DNA of 55,449 nucleotides, taken from assembly GCA_041567315.1 (NCBI GenBank), contig JBFGCA010000017.1, positions 1 through 55,449 on the forward strand, read 5' to 3'. Both the position numbers and the translations under genes were made by a program. Below, one piece after another: positions 9,248-16,673 of this stretch. Numbering within the stretch: the first letter of the stretch is position 1; each line of letters starts with the position of its first letter. The DNA comes from JBFGCA01 sp041567315 (GTDB lineage Bacteria > Acidobacteriota > Thermoanaerobaculia > Multivoradales > JAHEKO01). Below the pieces are notes generated by a model that saw only the letters and a program-made list of their open reading frames with translations, did no database searches and had not been told where the DNA came from.

Positions 9248-10822
9248 ATGAGCGACGTGGGCTATACGCGGCTGGAGCCGGGCTCCGGCGATCCTCGATT
9301 CCCGAGCCTCTTGCAGGGGTTCAACCGGCGCTGGTTCGCGCCCAATTGCCGGGCGGTCTACCTGTGCCGGAACGCCAACGGCGTGGCGGCGGCGCTCGAC
9401 GAGGCCCTCGCCCATGGCGGCGAGGTCAAGGTGAAGGGCGGCGGCCACTGTTACGAGGGCTTCGTCTTCAACGACGACACCCGCCACGTCCTCGACCTGT
9501 CGCCGATGGCGGCGGTGGGCGTCGACGAGCGCGGCTACTACCTGGAGGCCGGGGGCACCAACTGGGGCGCCTACCAGGCGCTTTTCCGGGGCTTCGGCAA
9601 GACGCTGCCGGCCGGCTCCTGCTACTCGGTGGGCCTGGGCGGACACATCTGCGGCGGCGGCTACGGCCTCCTGTCGCGCCTCCACGGGCTGACGGTCGAT
9701 TGGCTCACCGGGGTCGAGATCGTGGTCAAGGATGACGCGCGGGTACCGGCCCGGGTGATCTACGTCGGTCAGGACTCGCGGGGTGACGAACAGGACCTCT
9801 ACTGGGCGTCGAGTGGCGGCGGTGGCGGCAACTTCGGCATCATCACGCGCTATTACTTCGCGCGGCTACCGGATTCGCCGAGCACCGCCATCCTCGCCAC
9901 CGAGGCGGTCGACTGGCAGGGGCTGACGGTCGACCGTCTGCAGCACCTGGTCGATCTGATCGCCGACTTCTCCAGCCGCGACGACGAGCTGGCACGGCGC
10001 ACCTTTCTGATCGGCAAGCTGACCCATCAGGCCGCCCAGCAGATGCACCTGGTGGCGCAGGTGGCGCTCGACGCCGAGCTGGGCCTCGAAAAGGCGCGGC
10101 GAGAGCTGCTCGAGCCGCTCTTCGACGAGCTCCGCGAGCGAGTCGAACTGGTGCCGGTCCGGGTGCCAATCATCGGCCACCTCGGCTGGTTCACCAGCAT
10201 GCCGCCAGAGACCGGCGCCTGGCAGGATCTCACCTACTATGAGGCCCTGCAGACGGTGAACGGCTCGGGCCCCAACCTGCGCGGCAAGTACAAGTCGGCC
10301 TACATGCGCAAGCGGTTTCCCGACGATCAGGTCGCGGCCGTCTTCGAGCACCTGCAGAGAGTGCCCGACGGGCTCACCGCAGCCGACATGAGTCAGAGCC
10401 TGCTCCAGGTGGACAGCTACGGGGGCGCCATCAACGACCGCTCACCCACGGCGACGCCCATCGCCCAGCGTAGCTCGATCATGAAGCTCCAGTACCAGTG
10501 CTACTGGGCCGACGAAACGCCGATCGGCCGCGGCGACCCGACCCGCGACGAGGCCTTTCTCCAGTGGATCCGCGACCTCTACCGGGCGGTCTACGCTCGC
10601 AGCGGCGGCATCCCCGATCCCGCCCAGGACCCCTCGGGCATCGTCGACGGCTGCTACTACAACTACCCGGACGTCGATCTCAACGACTACGGGCTCGACA
10701 CCGCGCTGCGCCTCTACTTCCTCGACAACTTCCGCGCCAACCCGAGGAACCTGGTCGCCGTCAAGCGCCGCTGGGACCCCAACGACTACTTCCACCACGC
10801 CCAGTCGATCCCAACGGACTGA
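9248..10822 (+). CDS. Berberine-bridge-enzyme-like FAD-dependent oxidoreductase
   Basis: Flavoprotein of 524 residues with an N-terminal FAD-binding domain of the PCMH type (FAD_binding_4) and a C-terminal BBE domain (NYPDVDLNDYG ... FRANPRNLVAVKRRWDPNDYF). Both residues used for bicovalent FAD attachment are visible: His67 in KGGGHCYEG and Cys125 in AGSCYSVGLGGHICGGGYG. Relatives oxidise sugars, alkaloids or secondary metabolites with O2, giving H2O2; the substrate here cannot be read from sequence. No signal peptide is seen, so it is probably cytoplasmic. The ATG at 9248 follows a GGGAGAGG Shine-Dalgarno; an ATG further upstream (9182) would add an unlikely Pro/Arg-rich leader. It is flanked by intergenic gaps on both sides and stands alone. 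Confidence 0.9.
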   Translation: MSDVGYTRLEPGSGDPRFPSLLQGFNRRWFAPNCRAVYLCRNANGVAAALDEALAHGGEVKVKGGGHCYEGFVFNDDTRHVLDLSPMAAVGVDERGYYLEAGGTNWGAYQALFRGFGKTLPAGSCYSVGLGGHICGGGYGLLSRLHGLTVDWLTGVEIVVKDDARVPARVIYVGQDSRGDEQDLYWASSGGGGGNFGIITRYYFARLPDSPSTAILATEAVDWQGLTVDRLQHLVDLIADFSSRDDELARRTFLIGKLTHQAAQQMHLVAQVALDAELGLEKARRELLEPLFDELRERVELVPVRVPIIGHLGWFTSMPPETGAWQDLTYYEALQTVNGSGPNLRGKYKSAYMRKRFPDDQVAAVFEHLQRVPDGLTAADMSQSLLQVDSYGGAINDRSPTATPIAQRSSIMKLQYQCYWADETPIGRGDPTRDEAFLQWIRDLYRAVYARSGGIPDPAQDPSGIVDGCYYNYPDVDLNDYGLDTALRLYFLDNFRANPRNLVAVKRRWDPNDYFHHAQSIPTD

Positions 10823-11041
10823 GACTCCCCCGGCACAGCCTGGCGCGGCATGGAGAGTCCGCCATGAGCTCCGACGAGAGGCCGACGGGCTGCGACCTTG
10901 TTTCTTATCTGAGCGGCTGCAGTTCTTTGAGGAGTCCCGCCAGCGGAATGGCACGGATTCTCCGGTGCATCGGGTAGCTCCTGGTGCCCGCATGGATGAC
11001 GTCGATTCGCGCGACGGAGGGTCTGCTCGGAGGCGGGCCGC

Positions 11042-11503
11042 TCAGGGCTCGGGAGGGTACTCGAGGCGGAGGCGGGTGCCGCGGCCGAGGGGCTCGAAGG
11101 TCACGGTCAGGCGGCGGTCGCCGCGGGGGTGGCGCCAGGCGCCGGGGCCGGCCGGCTGCCAGCCGGCGGCGGCGAGGCGCTGGTCGAGCCAGCCGCGGAC
11201 GCCGGCCGGCGGGTCGGGGGTGTCGAGGACGATGAAGTGGCGGCCGGCCGAGACCTCGCCGTAGGCGACCAGGCTGGAGGGCTTGTAGAGCGGCAGGTCG
11301 CGGGGCACGCCGCCCGGCAGGACCCCGGCCACCTCGGGCCCGCGGGGGGCCGCCTGGGGGTCGTCGGCGGTGCTCAGCTCGGCGTCGGGGGCGGCGTCCA
11401 CGTCGACGGTCTCGAGCGGCGCCGGGGGCGGGGCGGGGCGATCGCCGCAGCCGCCGGCGGCCAGCAGCAGGGCGAGCAGCGCCGGCCCCGCTGCGCCTCT
11501 CAC
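11042..11503 (-). CDS. Small lipoprotein, function unknown
   Basis: A 153-residue protein beginning with GTG at 11503, whose stop-start overlap GTGA with the Rrf2 gene marks translational coupling. It has a lipoprotein signal: hydrophobic stretch PALLALLLAAGGC with Cys19 as the likely lipidated residue. A Pro/Ala/Asp linker follows, then a compact domain from about residue 55 (LPGGVPRDLPLYKPSSLVAYG ... TRLRLEY). That domain has alternating strands and a helix GWLDQRLAAAGW, a pattern seen in small envelope lipoproteins. I assign no function. A longer reading of the same frame would run antisense-like through the Rrf2 gene and is not credible. Confidence 0.78.
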   Translation of the reverse strand: MRGAAGPALLALLLAAGGCGDRPAPPPAPLETVDVDAAPDAELSTADDPQAAPRGPEVAGVLPGGVPRDLPLYKPSSLVAYGEVSAGRHFIVLDTPDPPAGVRGWLDQRLAAAGWQPAGPGAWRHPRGDRRLTVTFEPLGRGTRLRLEYPPEP

Positions 11504-11994
11504 CGCGTCTTGAGGGCGACCGCCGGCCGCGGGTCCTCGCACGGCAGGCTCATCGGGATCTCGATCCGCTTGTCGAGGATCTCGCGCTGACGGCTGGCCA
11601 GGATCTCGAGGGTGGTGTCGCCGAGGATGCCGTCCACCGCCTCCTGGACCCTGAGGAGCACCTCGCGGATCGAGCAGTAGCGGGGCCCGAACTCGACCTG
11701 GCAGGGCAGGGCCAGAATCTGGTCGACCGACGTGGTCCGCCCTTCGAGGCTCATCAGGACGTCGCGCAGGGTGATCCGCGAGGCGTCGCGGCCCAGCACG
11801 TGGCCGCCCTGCGGGCCGCGGTTGGAGCGCACCAGGCGGTCGCGGGCGAGCTGGGCGAGGATCTGCCGCAGGTAGGACTCGGGGATGGCCTGGCCCTCGG
11901 CGATCTGATGGCTGGTCACCGGGCCGTCGTCGCCGTGGAGCGCGATGTAGAGCATCGCGCGCAGGCCGTACTCGCCTTTGGTCGAGATCTTCAT
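11500..11994 (-). CDS. Rrf2-family transcriptional regulator
   Basis: Winged-helix regulator of 164 residues. The N-terminus MKISTKGEYGLRAMLYIAL and the following recognition region (IAEGQAIPESYLRQILAQL, then GPQGGHVLGRDASRITL) are textbook Rrf2. Two cysteines in the sensor region (LALPCQVEFGPRYCSIREV) and a third in the C-terminal LPCED might hold an iron-sulfur cluster, but the spacing differs from IscR, so the signal sensed is unknown. It overlaps the upstream HAD gene (ATGA, 11991-11994) and the downstream lipoprotein gene (GTGA, 11500-11503), so the three are almost certainly one operon that it may control itself. Confidence 0.92.
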   Translation of the reverse strand: MKISTKGEYGLRAMLYIALHGDDGPVTSHQIAEGQAIPESYLRQILAQLARDRLVRSNRGPQGGHVLGRDASRITLRDVLMSLEGRTTSVDQILALPCQVEFGPRYCSIREVLLRVQEAVDGILGDTTLEILASRQREILDKRIEIPMSLPCEDPRPAVALKTR

Positions 11995-12710
11995 TCCACT
12001 GAAACTTCACCGTAGCACACCGCCAGGGGGCGGAGGTCGGCCAGGTCGCCGCCGCCGGCGCGGGCCAGCAGCAGGGCGTGGAGCCCGGCGGCGCGCGCTC
12101 CTTCGACGTCTTCGCGGGGGCGGTCGCCGACGTGGAGGGTGCGCCCGGCCGGGACCTCCAGGGTCTCGACGGCGCGTTGGAAGATGCCGGCGAGGGGCTT
12201 TTCCACCCCGACCGCCTGCGAGTAGACGACCGCCTCGAACCGCGCCGCCAGGCCGAGGTCGGCCAGCAGGCCGGGCAGCCGCTCGTCCCAGTTGCTGACC
12301 ACCGCCAGCTTCAGGCCGGCCGTCCCCAGCCGTTCGAGCACCTCGGGCACCTCGGGGAAGACGGTCCACGCCTCGCGGTGCGCGAAGCGGTCGTAGAGCT
12401 CGGCCTTGGCGAACCGGCTGGCCGGCTCCAGCCCGAGGTGCTGGCAGACCCGGTCCACGAAGCGGAACCAGAAGCCACGCGCCCCGCCCGGGTGGTCGCG
12501 GAAGCGCTCGCCCCCCAGCCGCGCCGCGCAGTCGAACTCCAGCCAGGTCTGATGGACGGCGGTGTCGGCCGCTGTCGCCGACACCGGCCGGCCGTGGCGG
12601 GTAAGGACCGAGGCGTAGATCTCGCCCATCCGCGGGGCGTGGAAGAGGGTACCGTGGGCGTCGAAGGTGACGGCCTCGACCGCCGGCAGCTCGAGCCTGG
12701 GCGGCGCCAT
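11991..12710 (-). CDS. HAD-superfamily hydrolase with His in motif I
   Basis: Haloacid-dehalogenase-type phosphatase of 239 residues. Motif I is TFDAHGTLF: the nucleophile Asp17 is present, but the second Asp of the usual DxD is replaced by His19 (DAH), resembling the DAYGTL of haloacid dehalogenases and the DAxGTL of HDHD3-like members. Motif II is VVSNWD, the motif III lysine is in GVEKPL, and motif IV is HVGDRPREDVEGARAAG. The cap is a helical C1 type between about 30 and 110. The second Asp normally serves as acid/base for phosphate release, so activity may be altered. It is the first gene of the overlapping trio with Rrf2 and the lipoprotein, and it diverges from the 12725 mini-gene with only 14 nt between start codons. 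Confidence 0.88.
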   Translation of the reverse strand: MAPPRLELPAVEAVTFDAHGTLFHAPRMGEIYASVLTRHGRPVSATAADTAVHQTWLEFDCAARLGGERFRDHPGGARGFWFRFVDRVCQHLGLEPASRFAKAELYDRFAHREAWTVFPEVPEVLERLGTAGLKLAVVSNWDERLPGLLADLGLAARFEAVVYSQAVGVEKPLAGIFQRAVETLEVPAGRTLHVGDRPREDVEGARAAGLHALLLARAGGGDLADLRPLAVCYGEVSVE

Positions 12711-12724
12711 GCTACGGTCCCGTC

Positions 12725-12889
12725 ATGGTCGCCGGCGCCGGCCGGGTCGTGACGGCGATGGCGCTGATCGCGGCCTGGCTCATCCTCTTGTTCACCGGTT
12801 GGACCCTGGGTGGCGCGGTCCACCTGCTGCTGCTGGCCTCGCTGGTCGTCTTCCCGTGGTCTGGCGCGGGCGGCCGCGCTCAGCGATAG
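12725..12889 (+). CDS. Lmo0937-family mini membrane protein (54 aa)
   Basis: Short gene translated by hand from the ATG at 12725 to the TAG at 12887-12889. Two hydrophobic segments, ALIAAWLILLFTGW and GGAVHLLLLASLVVFPW, are joined by TLGG. The pattern W-x-LG...T-x-GG-x-[IV]H-x-LL is characteristic of the Lmo0937/DUF5670 family of tiny membrane proteins, whose function is unknown. No good Shine-Dalgarno is visible. The 3' end overlaps the opposite small gene at 12880-13050 by 10 nt. Confidence 0.7.
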   Translation: MVAGAGRVVTAMALIAAWLILLFTGWTLGGAVHLLLLASLVVFPWSGAGGRAQR

Positions 12890-13050
12890 AGCCTTCTCAA
12901 GCGCTCGAAGGTGCGGACGCTGGAGTAGACCAGGGCGGTCACCGCCAGTCCGATCAGCGCCGCGTGCTGCCAGAAGAAGCCGCGCCAGAGGAGCAGCACG
13001 GCGAAGGCGGCGAGCCCCGCCGTCGCCGACCACAGCACCGTTCGTCTCAT
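12880..13050 (-). CDS. Small two-helix membrane protein (56 aa), end of B12 operon
   Basis: Starts with the ATG at 13050, which overlaps the stop of the FAH gene as ATGA (13047-13050), so it is translationally coupled to that gene. The product has two hydrophobic stretches (TAGLAAFAVLLLWRG and ALIGLAVTALVYSSV) and a basic, aromatic C-terminus (RTFERLRRLYR), consistent with a two-pass inner-membrane protein. I recognise no family. It is the last gene of the riboswitch-led operon and converges on the mini-gene at 12725-12889. Confidence 0.68.
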   Translation of the reverse strand: MRRTVLWSATAGLAAFAVLLLWRGFFWQHAALIGLAVTALVYSSVRTFERLRRLYR

Positions 13051-13838
13051 TCGCCCCGCCACGCCTCGACCCGGTTGGCGAGCACCCCGGCGCCCGTCAC
13101 CTCGACCTCCAGCCGGTCGCCGTCGGCCAGCGCCCCGACCCCGGGCGGGGTGCCGCACAGCACTACGTCTCCGGGCTCGAGGGTCATCATACGGGAGGCG
13201 TAGACCAGCAGCTCGACGACCCTCCAGGTCATCTCCTCGGCCCGCCCACGCTGCCGCTCCTCGCCGTTGAGCCGGGTCACCACCTCGAGGTTCTCGAGGT
13301 CGGCGCCCACCGCCACCGCCGGCCCCAGCGGGCAGAAGCTGTCGAACGACTTGGCGCGGGCGAAGGTGGCGTCGCGCCGCTGCAGGTCGCGGGCGGTGAC
13401 GTCGCAGGCGCCGGTGACCCCCAAGACCGCGCGGCGCGCCTCCTCGGCCGACGCCCGCCGCAGCCGCCGCCGCAGCACCACCGCCACCTCGCCCTCGTAC
13501 TCCACCCGCTCGCTCTCGGGCGGCAGCACCACCGGCGACCCCGGCCCCACCACCGAGGAGGGCGACTTGAGGAACAGCAGCGGCTCCGGCGGCGGCGGGT
13601 TGCCGAGCTCGGCGGCGTGGCCGGAGTAGTTGCGCCCGACGCCGACGATCTTGCCCGGCGCCACCGGCGGCCACAGCCCGCGCGGCGGCCACTCCAGCTC
13701 GCGCCCGAAGCGCCAGCCCTCCGGCGCCTCCACGAGCGGGTCCGAGTGCAGGAAGCGCAGCCGCCCCTCGGGGTCGGTGGCGGCGTAGATCCCCTCGGGG
13801 CCCAGGCGATAGAGGAGCACGGCCCCCAGTGTAGCCAC
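13047..13838 (-). CDS. Fumarylacetoacetate hydrolase (FAH) family enzyme
   Basis: About 263 residues, with the family signatures IVGVGRNYSGHAAELGN (near 64-80), FLKSPSSVVGPG, the metal-binding acidic motif VEYEGEVAVVL (112-121) and the following CDVTARD and KSFDSFCPLGP. The closing TPPGVG ... GDRLEVEVTGAGVLANRV is also standard. Members cleave or decarboxylate acylpyruvate-type substrates in aromatic and amino-acid catabolism; the substrate is not evident. The GTG at 13838 overlaps the TAG of the permease gene by one base; a second GTG at 13820 is an alternative start. Its position inside the cobalamin-uptake operon is unexpected. Confidence 0.9.
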   Translation of the reverse strand: MATLGAVLLYRLGPEGIYAATDPEGRLRFLHSDPLVEAPEGWRFGRELEWPPRGLWPPVAPGKIVGVGRNYSGHAAELGNPPPPEPLLFLKSPSSVVGPGSPVVLPPESERVEYEGEVAVVLRRRLRRASAEEARRAVLGVTGACDVTARDLQRRDATFARAKSFDSFCPLGPAVAVGADLENLEVVTRLNGEERQRGRAEEMTWRVVELLVYASRMMTLEPGDVVLCGTPPGVGALADGDRLEVEVTGAGVLANRVEAWRGE

Positions 13839-14830
13839 TAGACCCGCCGGCGGCGGATCAGCAGCCACAGGAAGAACGGGCCGCCCAGCAGCGAGGTGAG
13901 GATGCCCACCGGCAGCTCGGCCGGGGCCAGCACGCTGCGTGACGCCAGGTCGCAGATCGCCAGGAAGGCGCCGCCCCCCAGCAGGCAGGCGGGCAGCAGG
14001 TGGAGGTGGTCGTGCCCCGCCCAGCGGCGGAGCGCGTGGGGGACGATCAGCCCCACGAAGCCGATCGGACCGGTCACCGCCACCAGCGCCCCGACCATCG
14101 CCGAGGTGACCGCCAGCACCACCAGCCGCAGCCGCACCAGGTCGACGCCGCGCGACGCCGCCAGCTCCTCGCCGGTGAGCAGCAGGTCGAGGTCCCAGCG
14201 CCGGATGGCGAGCACCGCCACCCCCAGCGCCACCCAGGGGAGCAGCCAGCCCACCTCGCGGTAGCCCACCACCTGCAGCCCGCCCATCATCCAGCGCACC
14301 ATCCGGAAGGTGCGGGTGAAGTCGGCCAGGTACTGGATGAAGAGGATCAGCGCCGAGCAGGACAGCGAGATGGCGATCCCCGCCAGCAGCACGGTGGCGG
14401 TGTCGACCCCGTGCCGGCTGGCGGCCAGCCCCAGCAGCACGGCGGTGACCCCGGCGGCGCCCAGGAAGCTCGCCGTCGCCACCACCGGCAGCCCCGGCGC
14501 CAGCCCCAGCGACTCGAGCTGGAGCGCCAGCACCGCGCCCAGAGCCGCGCCGCTCGCCACCCCCAGGGTGTAGGGCTCGGCCAGCGGGTTGCGGAACAGC
14601 GTCTGGAGCGCCAGCCCCGAGACCGCCAGCGCCCCGCCGCCGAGAAGCGCCAGCAGCACCCTCGGCAGCCGCAGCCGCCAGAGGATGGTCGCCGCCGGGT
14701 CGTCCCCCGCCAGCACCTCGGAGGGCGACAGGGCGCTGCCGCCCAGCAGCGGCGCCACCAGCAGGGTGGCCACCCAGAGCAGCGCCAGGACCCCCAGCGC
14801 CCGCCGTGGCTGGGCCGCCACCGGGTTCAA
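13838..14830 (-). CDS. btuC: ABC transporter permease, FecCD/BtuC type (cobalamin uptake)
   Basis: Membrane permease of a vitamin B12 importer, about 330 residues with roughly ten hydrophobic helices. It contains family landmarks such as LPRVLLALLGGGALAVSG, LFRNPLAEPYTLGVASGA, the coupling-helix region GYREVGWLLPW, GPIGFVGLIVPH and ELPVGILTSLLGGPFF. The start is TTG at 14830, overlapping the ATPase stop as TTGA; a GTG nine bases further in is the alternative. Iron-siderophore permeases look alike; the upstream cobalamin riboswitch and the adjacent receptor point to B12. Confidence 0.88.
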   Translation of the reverse strand: MNPVAAQPRRALGVLALLWVATLLVAPLLGGSALSPSEVLAGDDPAATILWRLRLPRVLLALLGGGALAVSGLALQTLFRNPLAEPYTLGVASGAALGAVLALQLESLGLAPGLPVVATASFLGAAGVTAVLLGLAASRHGVDTATVLLAGIAISLSCSALILFIQYLADFTRTFRMVRWMMGGLQVVGYREVGWLLPWVALGVAVLAIRRWDLDLLLTGEELAASRGVDLVRLRLVVLAVTSAMVGALVAVTGPIGFVGLIVPHALRRWAGHDHLHLLPACLLGGGAFLAICDLASRSVLAPAELPVGILTSLLGGPFFLWLLIRRRRV

Positions 14831-15813
14831 GGCCGCTCCCCCTCGCGCCACGCACCGCCGCCGCGCGTCGCCTCTGCCGGGGCGTTGCCACTCGGCGCGC
14901 CCTCGGGCGGCACTGGGCCGGGCGGCGGTCCTGCCGGCGGCGCCTCCTCGCCGAGGGCGAGGACCGAGAACGGCCGCCCGCCCAGGGAGGCGGTCAGGAA
15001 CGGGGCGTCGAACAGCGCCTCCAGGGCGGCGGGCGCCAGCAGCTCGGCCGGCGGCCCGGCGGCCAGCGCCCGGCCTTCGCGCAGCGCCAGCACCCGGTCC
15101 GCCACGACCCCCGCCAGGTGGAGGTCGTGGGTCGCCGCCACCACCGTGCGCCCTCCGGGACGCTCCCCCTTGCCGCGCAGCCGCGCGATCAGCTCCGCCA
15201 CCTGGCGCTGATGCCGGGGGTCTAGGTGGGTGGTGGGCTCGTCGAGCACCAGCAGCTCCGATTCCTGGGCCAGCGCCGCGGCGACGTAGGCCGACTGCCG
15301 CTCGCCGCCCGACAGCTGCTCGACCCGCCGCCCGCCGAGCGCCGCGAGGCCCACCGTCTCCAGGGCGCGGCGGACCGCCGCCCAGTCGGCGGCCGCCGGC
15401 GCCGCCCGCCAGGGGCTGAGATAGGGATAGCGGCCCAGCAGCACGAGCTGCTGGACGGTGAGGGGCACCGCCGCCGGCCGCACCTGCGGCACGTAGGCGA
15501 CCCGGCGGGCCAGCGCCCGCCCGCGCAACCGCCGGTAGGGCGTTCCCTCCCAGGCCAGCTCGCCGCCGGTGGGACGCCAGACCCCGGCCAGCAGCCGCAG
15601 CAGCGTCGTCTTGCCGGCACCGTTGGGCCCCACGACCACCAGGCAGTCGCCGCGCCGCACCTCGAGATCGAGCGGCCCCACCAGCCTGCGGCCGCCGATC
15701 TCGCAGCACAGACCGCGGGCGGTGACCAGCGACCCGCCGGAGAGCGCGGTGGCCCGGCCGGCCGCCGACCCACGGTCGCGCTTCCGGCCCCGGTCGGCCG
15801 CCTCCGGGCTCAA
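14827..15813 (-). CDS. btuD: ABC transporter ATP-binding protein, BtuD/FecE type
   Basis: ATPase that powers the importer, about 328 residues. Walker A is GPNGAGKTT, the signature is QLSGGERQ, Walker B runs LLVLDEPTTHLD, and the H-loop is ATHD. Translation probably starts at the TTG at 15813, overlapping the stop of the binding-protein gene as TTGA. That gives a leader of about 30 residues before the first strand (LVTARGLCCEIGG). A GTG closer to the domain is possible. The C-terminal 40 residues are Pro/Gly/Ala-rich and beyond the usual end. Confidence 0.9.
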   Translation of the reverse strand: MSPEAADRGRKRDRGSAAGRATALSGGSLVTARGLCCEIGGRRLVGPLDLEVRRGDCLVVVGPNGAGKTTLLRLLAGVWRPTGGELAWEGTPYRRLRGRALARRVAYVPQVRPAAVPLTVQQLVLLGRYPYLSPWRAAPAAADWAAVRRALETVGLAALGGRRVEQLSGGERQSAYVAAALAQESELLVLDEPTTHLDPRHQRQVAELIARLRGKGERPGGRTVVAATHDLHLAGVVADRVLALREGRALAAGPPAELLAPAALEALFDAPFLTASLGGRPFSVLALGEEAPPAGPPPGPVPPEGAPSGNAPAEATRGGGAWREGERP

Positions 15814-16673
15814 CCGCCGCACCCGTCGAGGGCGCGGCGCAGCTCGGCGTAGAGCCGGGGGAGCCGCGGCCCCGGCAGCAGCACGTGGCTGCCGGCGATC
15901 GTCCGCACGCAGCCGCTGGCCACCGCCGGCAGCTGGTCGTACGGCATCCACCCCTGCACCACGTCAACGCTGCCCTGGCCCGGCGCCGGCTGCAGCTCGA
16001 GGATCGCCTCGGGCGCCCGGCGCAGGATCTCCTCGAGCCCCACCTCGGGATAGGTGAGCCCGGCGTCGGCGAAGACGTTGACCGCGCCCAGCCGCCCGAG
16101 CAGCTCGTCGAGGAAGGTGCCGCCGCCGGCCACCAGCACCCCGGCCGGCCGTCCGGGCTGGCGGCCGAGCGAGAGCAGCACCCGCGGCCTGGTCGGGAGC
16201 GGATCGGGGGCCAGCGCCGCCCGCCAGCCGGCCAGGAACTCCTCGCCCGCCTCTTCTACCCCCAGCCGGCCGGCGATGGTGGCCACCGCCGCCTCGACGT
16301 CGGCCAGCGTCTCGGTGCGAACCTCCAGGACCTCGACCCCCAGCTTCTCGAGCTGCTCCTCGAGCGGCGCCTCGCTGGGCAGCAGTACCGCCAGGTCGGG
16401 GCGCAGCCCCGCCAGCACCTCGAGCCGCGGGTCGAACAGCCCCCCCAGTCGGGGACGGCCGGCCGCCTCGGGCGGCCAGTCGACGTGATCGCCGACCCCG
16501 ACGACCCGGTCGCCCACCCCCAGCGAGAAGAGGATCTCGACCACCGCCGGCGCCACCGCCACGACGCGCTGGGCCGCCGGCGGCGCCTGCGGCGCGGGGG
16601 CCCCGCAGGCCACGAGCACCAGCAACGCCGGGAGAGCCAGGAGCCCGGCGCCCGCCCTCGCGGTCGTCACCAT
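15810..16673 (-). CDS. btuF: Periplasmic cobalamin-binding lipoprotein, BtuF type
   Basis: Substrate-binding protein of the B12 importer, 287 residues. A lipoprotein signal, LLALPALLVLVAC, with Cys23 anchors it to the membrane. The mature part is a class III binding fold: first lobe QRVVAVAPAVVEILFSLGVGDRVVGV, a central helix around DVEAAVATIAGRLG, and second lobe with PRVLLSLG ... GGGTFLDELLGRLGAVNVFAD, all standard for BtuF/FhuD-like proteins. The ATG at 16673 lies inside the last codons of the receptor gene (7-nt overlap). Identification as cobalamin-specific depends on the riboswitch. Confidence 0.9.
   Translation of the reverse strand: MVTTARAGAGLLALPALLVLVACGAPAPQAPPAAQRVVAVAPAVVEILFSLGVGDRVVGVGDHVDWPPEAAGRPRLGGLFDPRLEVLAGLRPDLAVLLPSEAPLEEQLEKLGVEVLEVRTETLADVEAAVATIAGRLGVEEAGEEFLAGWRAALAPDPLPTRPRVLLSLGRQPGRPAGVLVAGGGTFLDELLGRLGAVNVFADAGLTYPEVGLEEILRRAPEAILELQPAPGQGSVDVVQGWMPYDQLPAVASGCVRTIAGSHVLLPGPRLPRLYAELRRALDGCGG

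Noticed and set aside
10863..10976. Possible 37-residue plus-strand gene with GGAGAG upstream
   Set aside because: Short, no family or membrane pattern, and codon choice is unlike neighbours.
10823..11041. Candidate riboswitch or RNA gene in the gap after the flavoenzyme
   Set aside because: No conserved box pattern or convincing stem set found on either strand.
11504..12010. Longer version of the lipoprotein gene reading through the Rrf2 region
   Set aside because: The extended part lies in a different frame over a conserved Rrf2 gene; the GTG at 11503 with a lipobox is the credible start.
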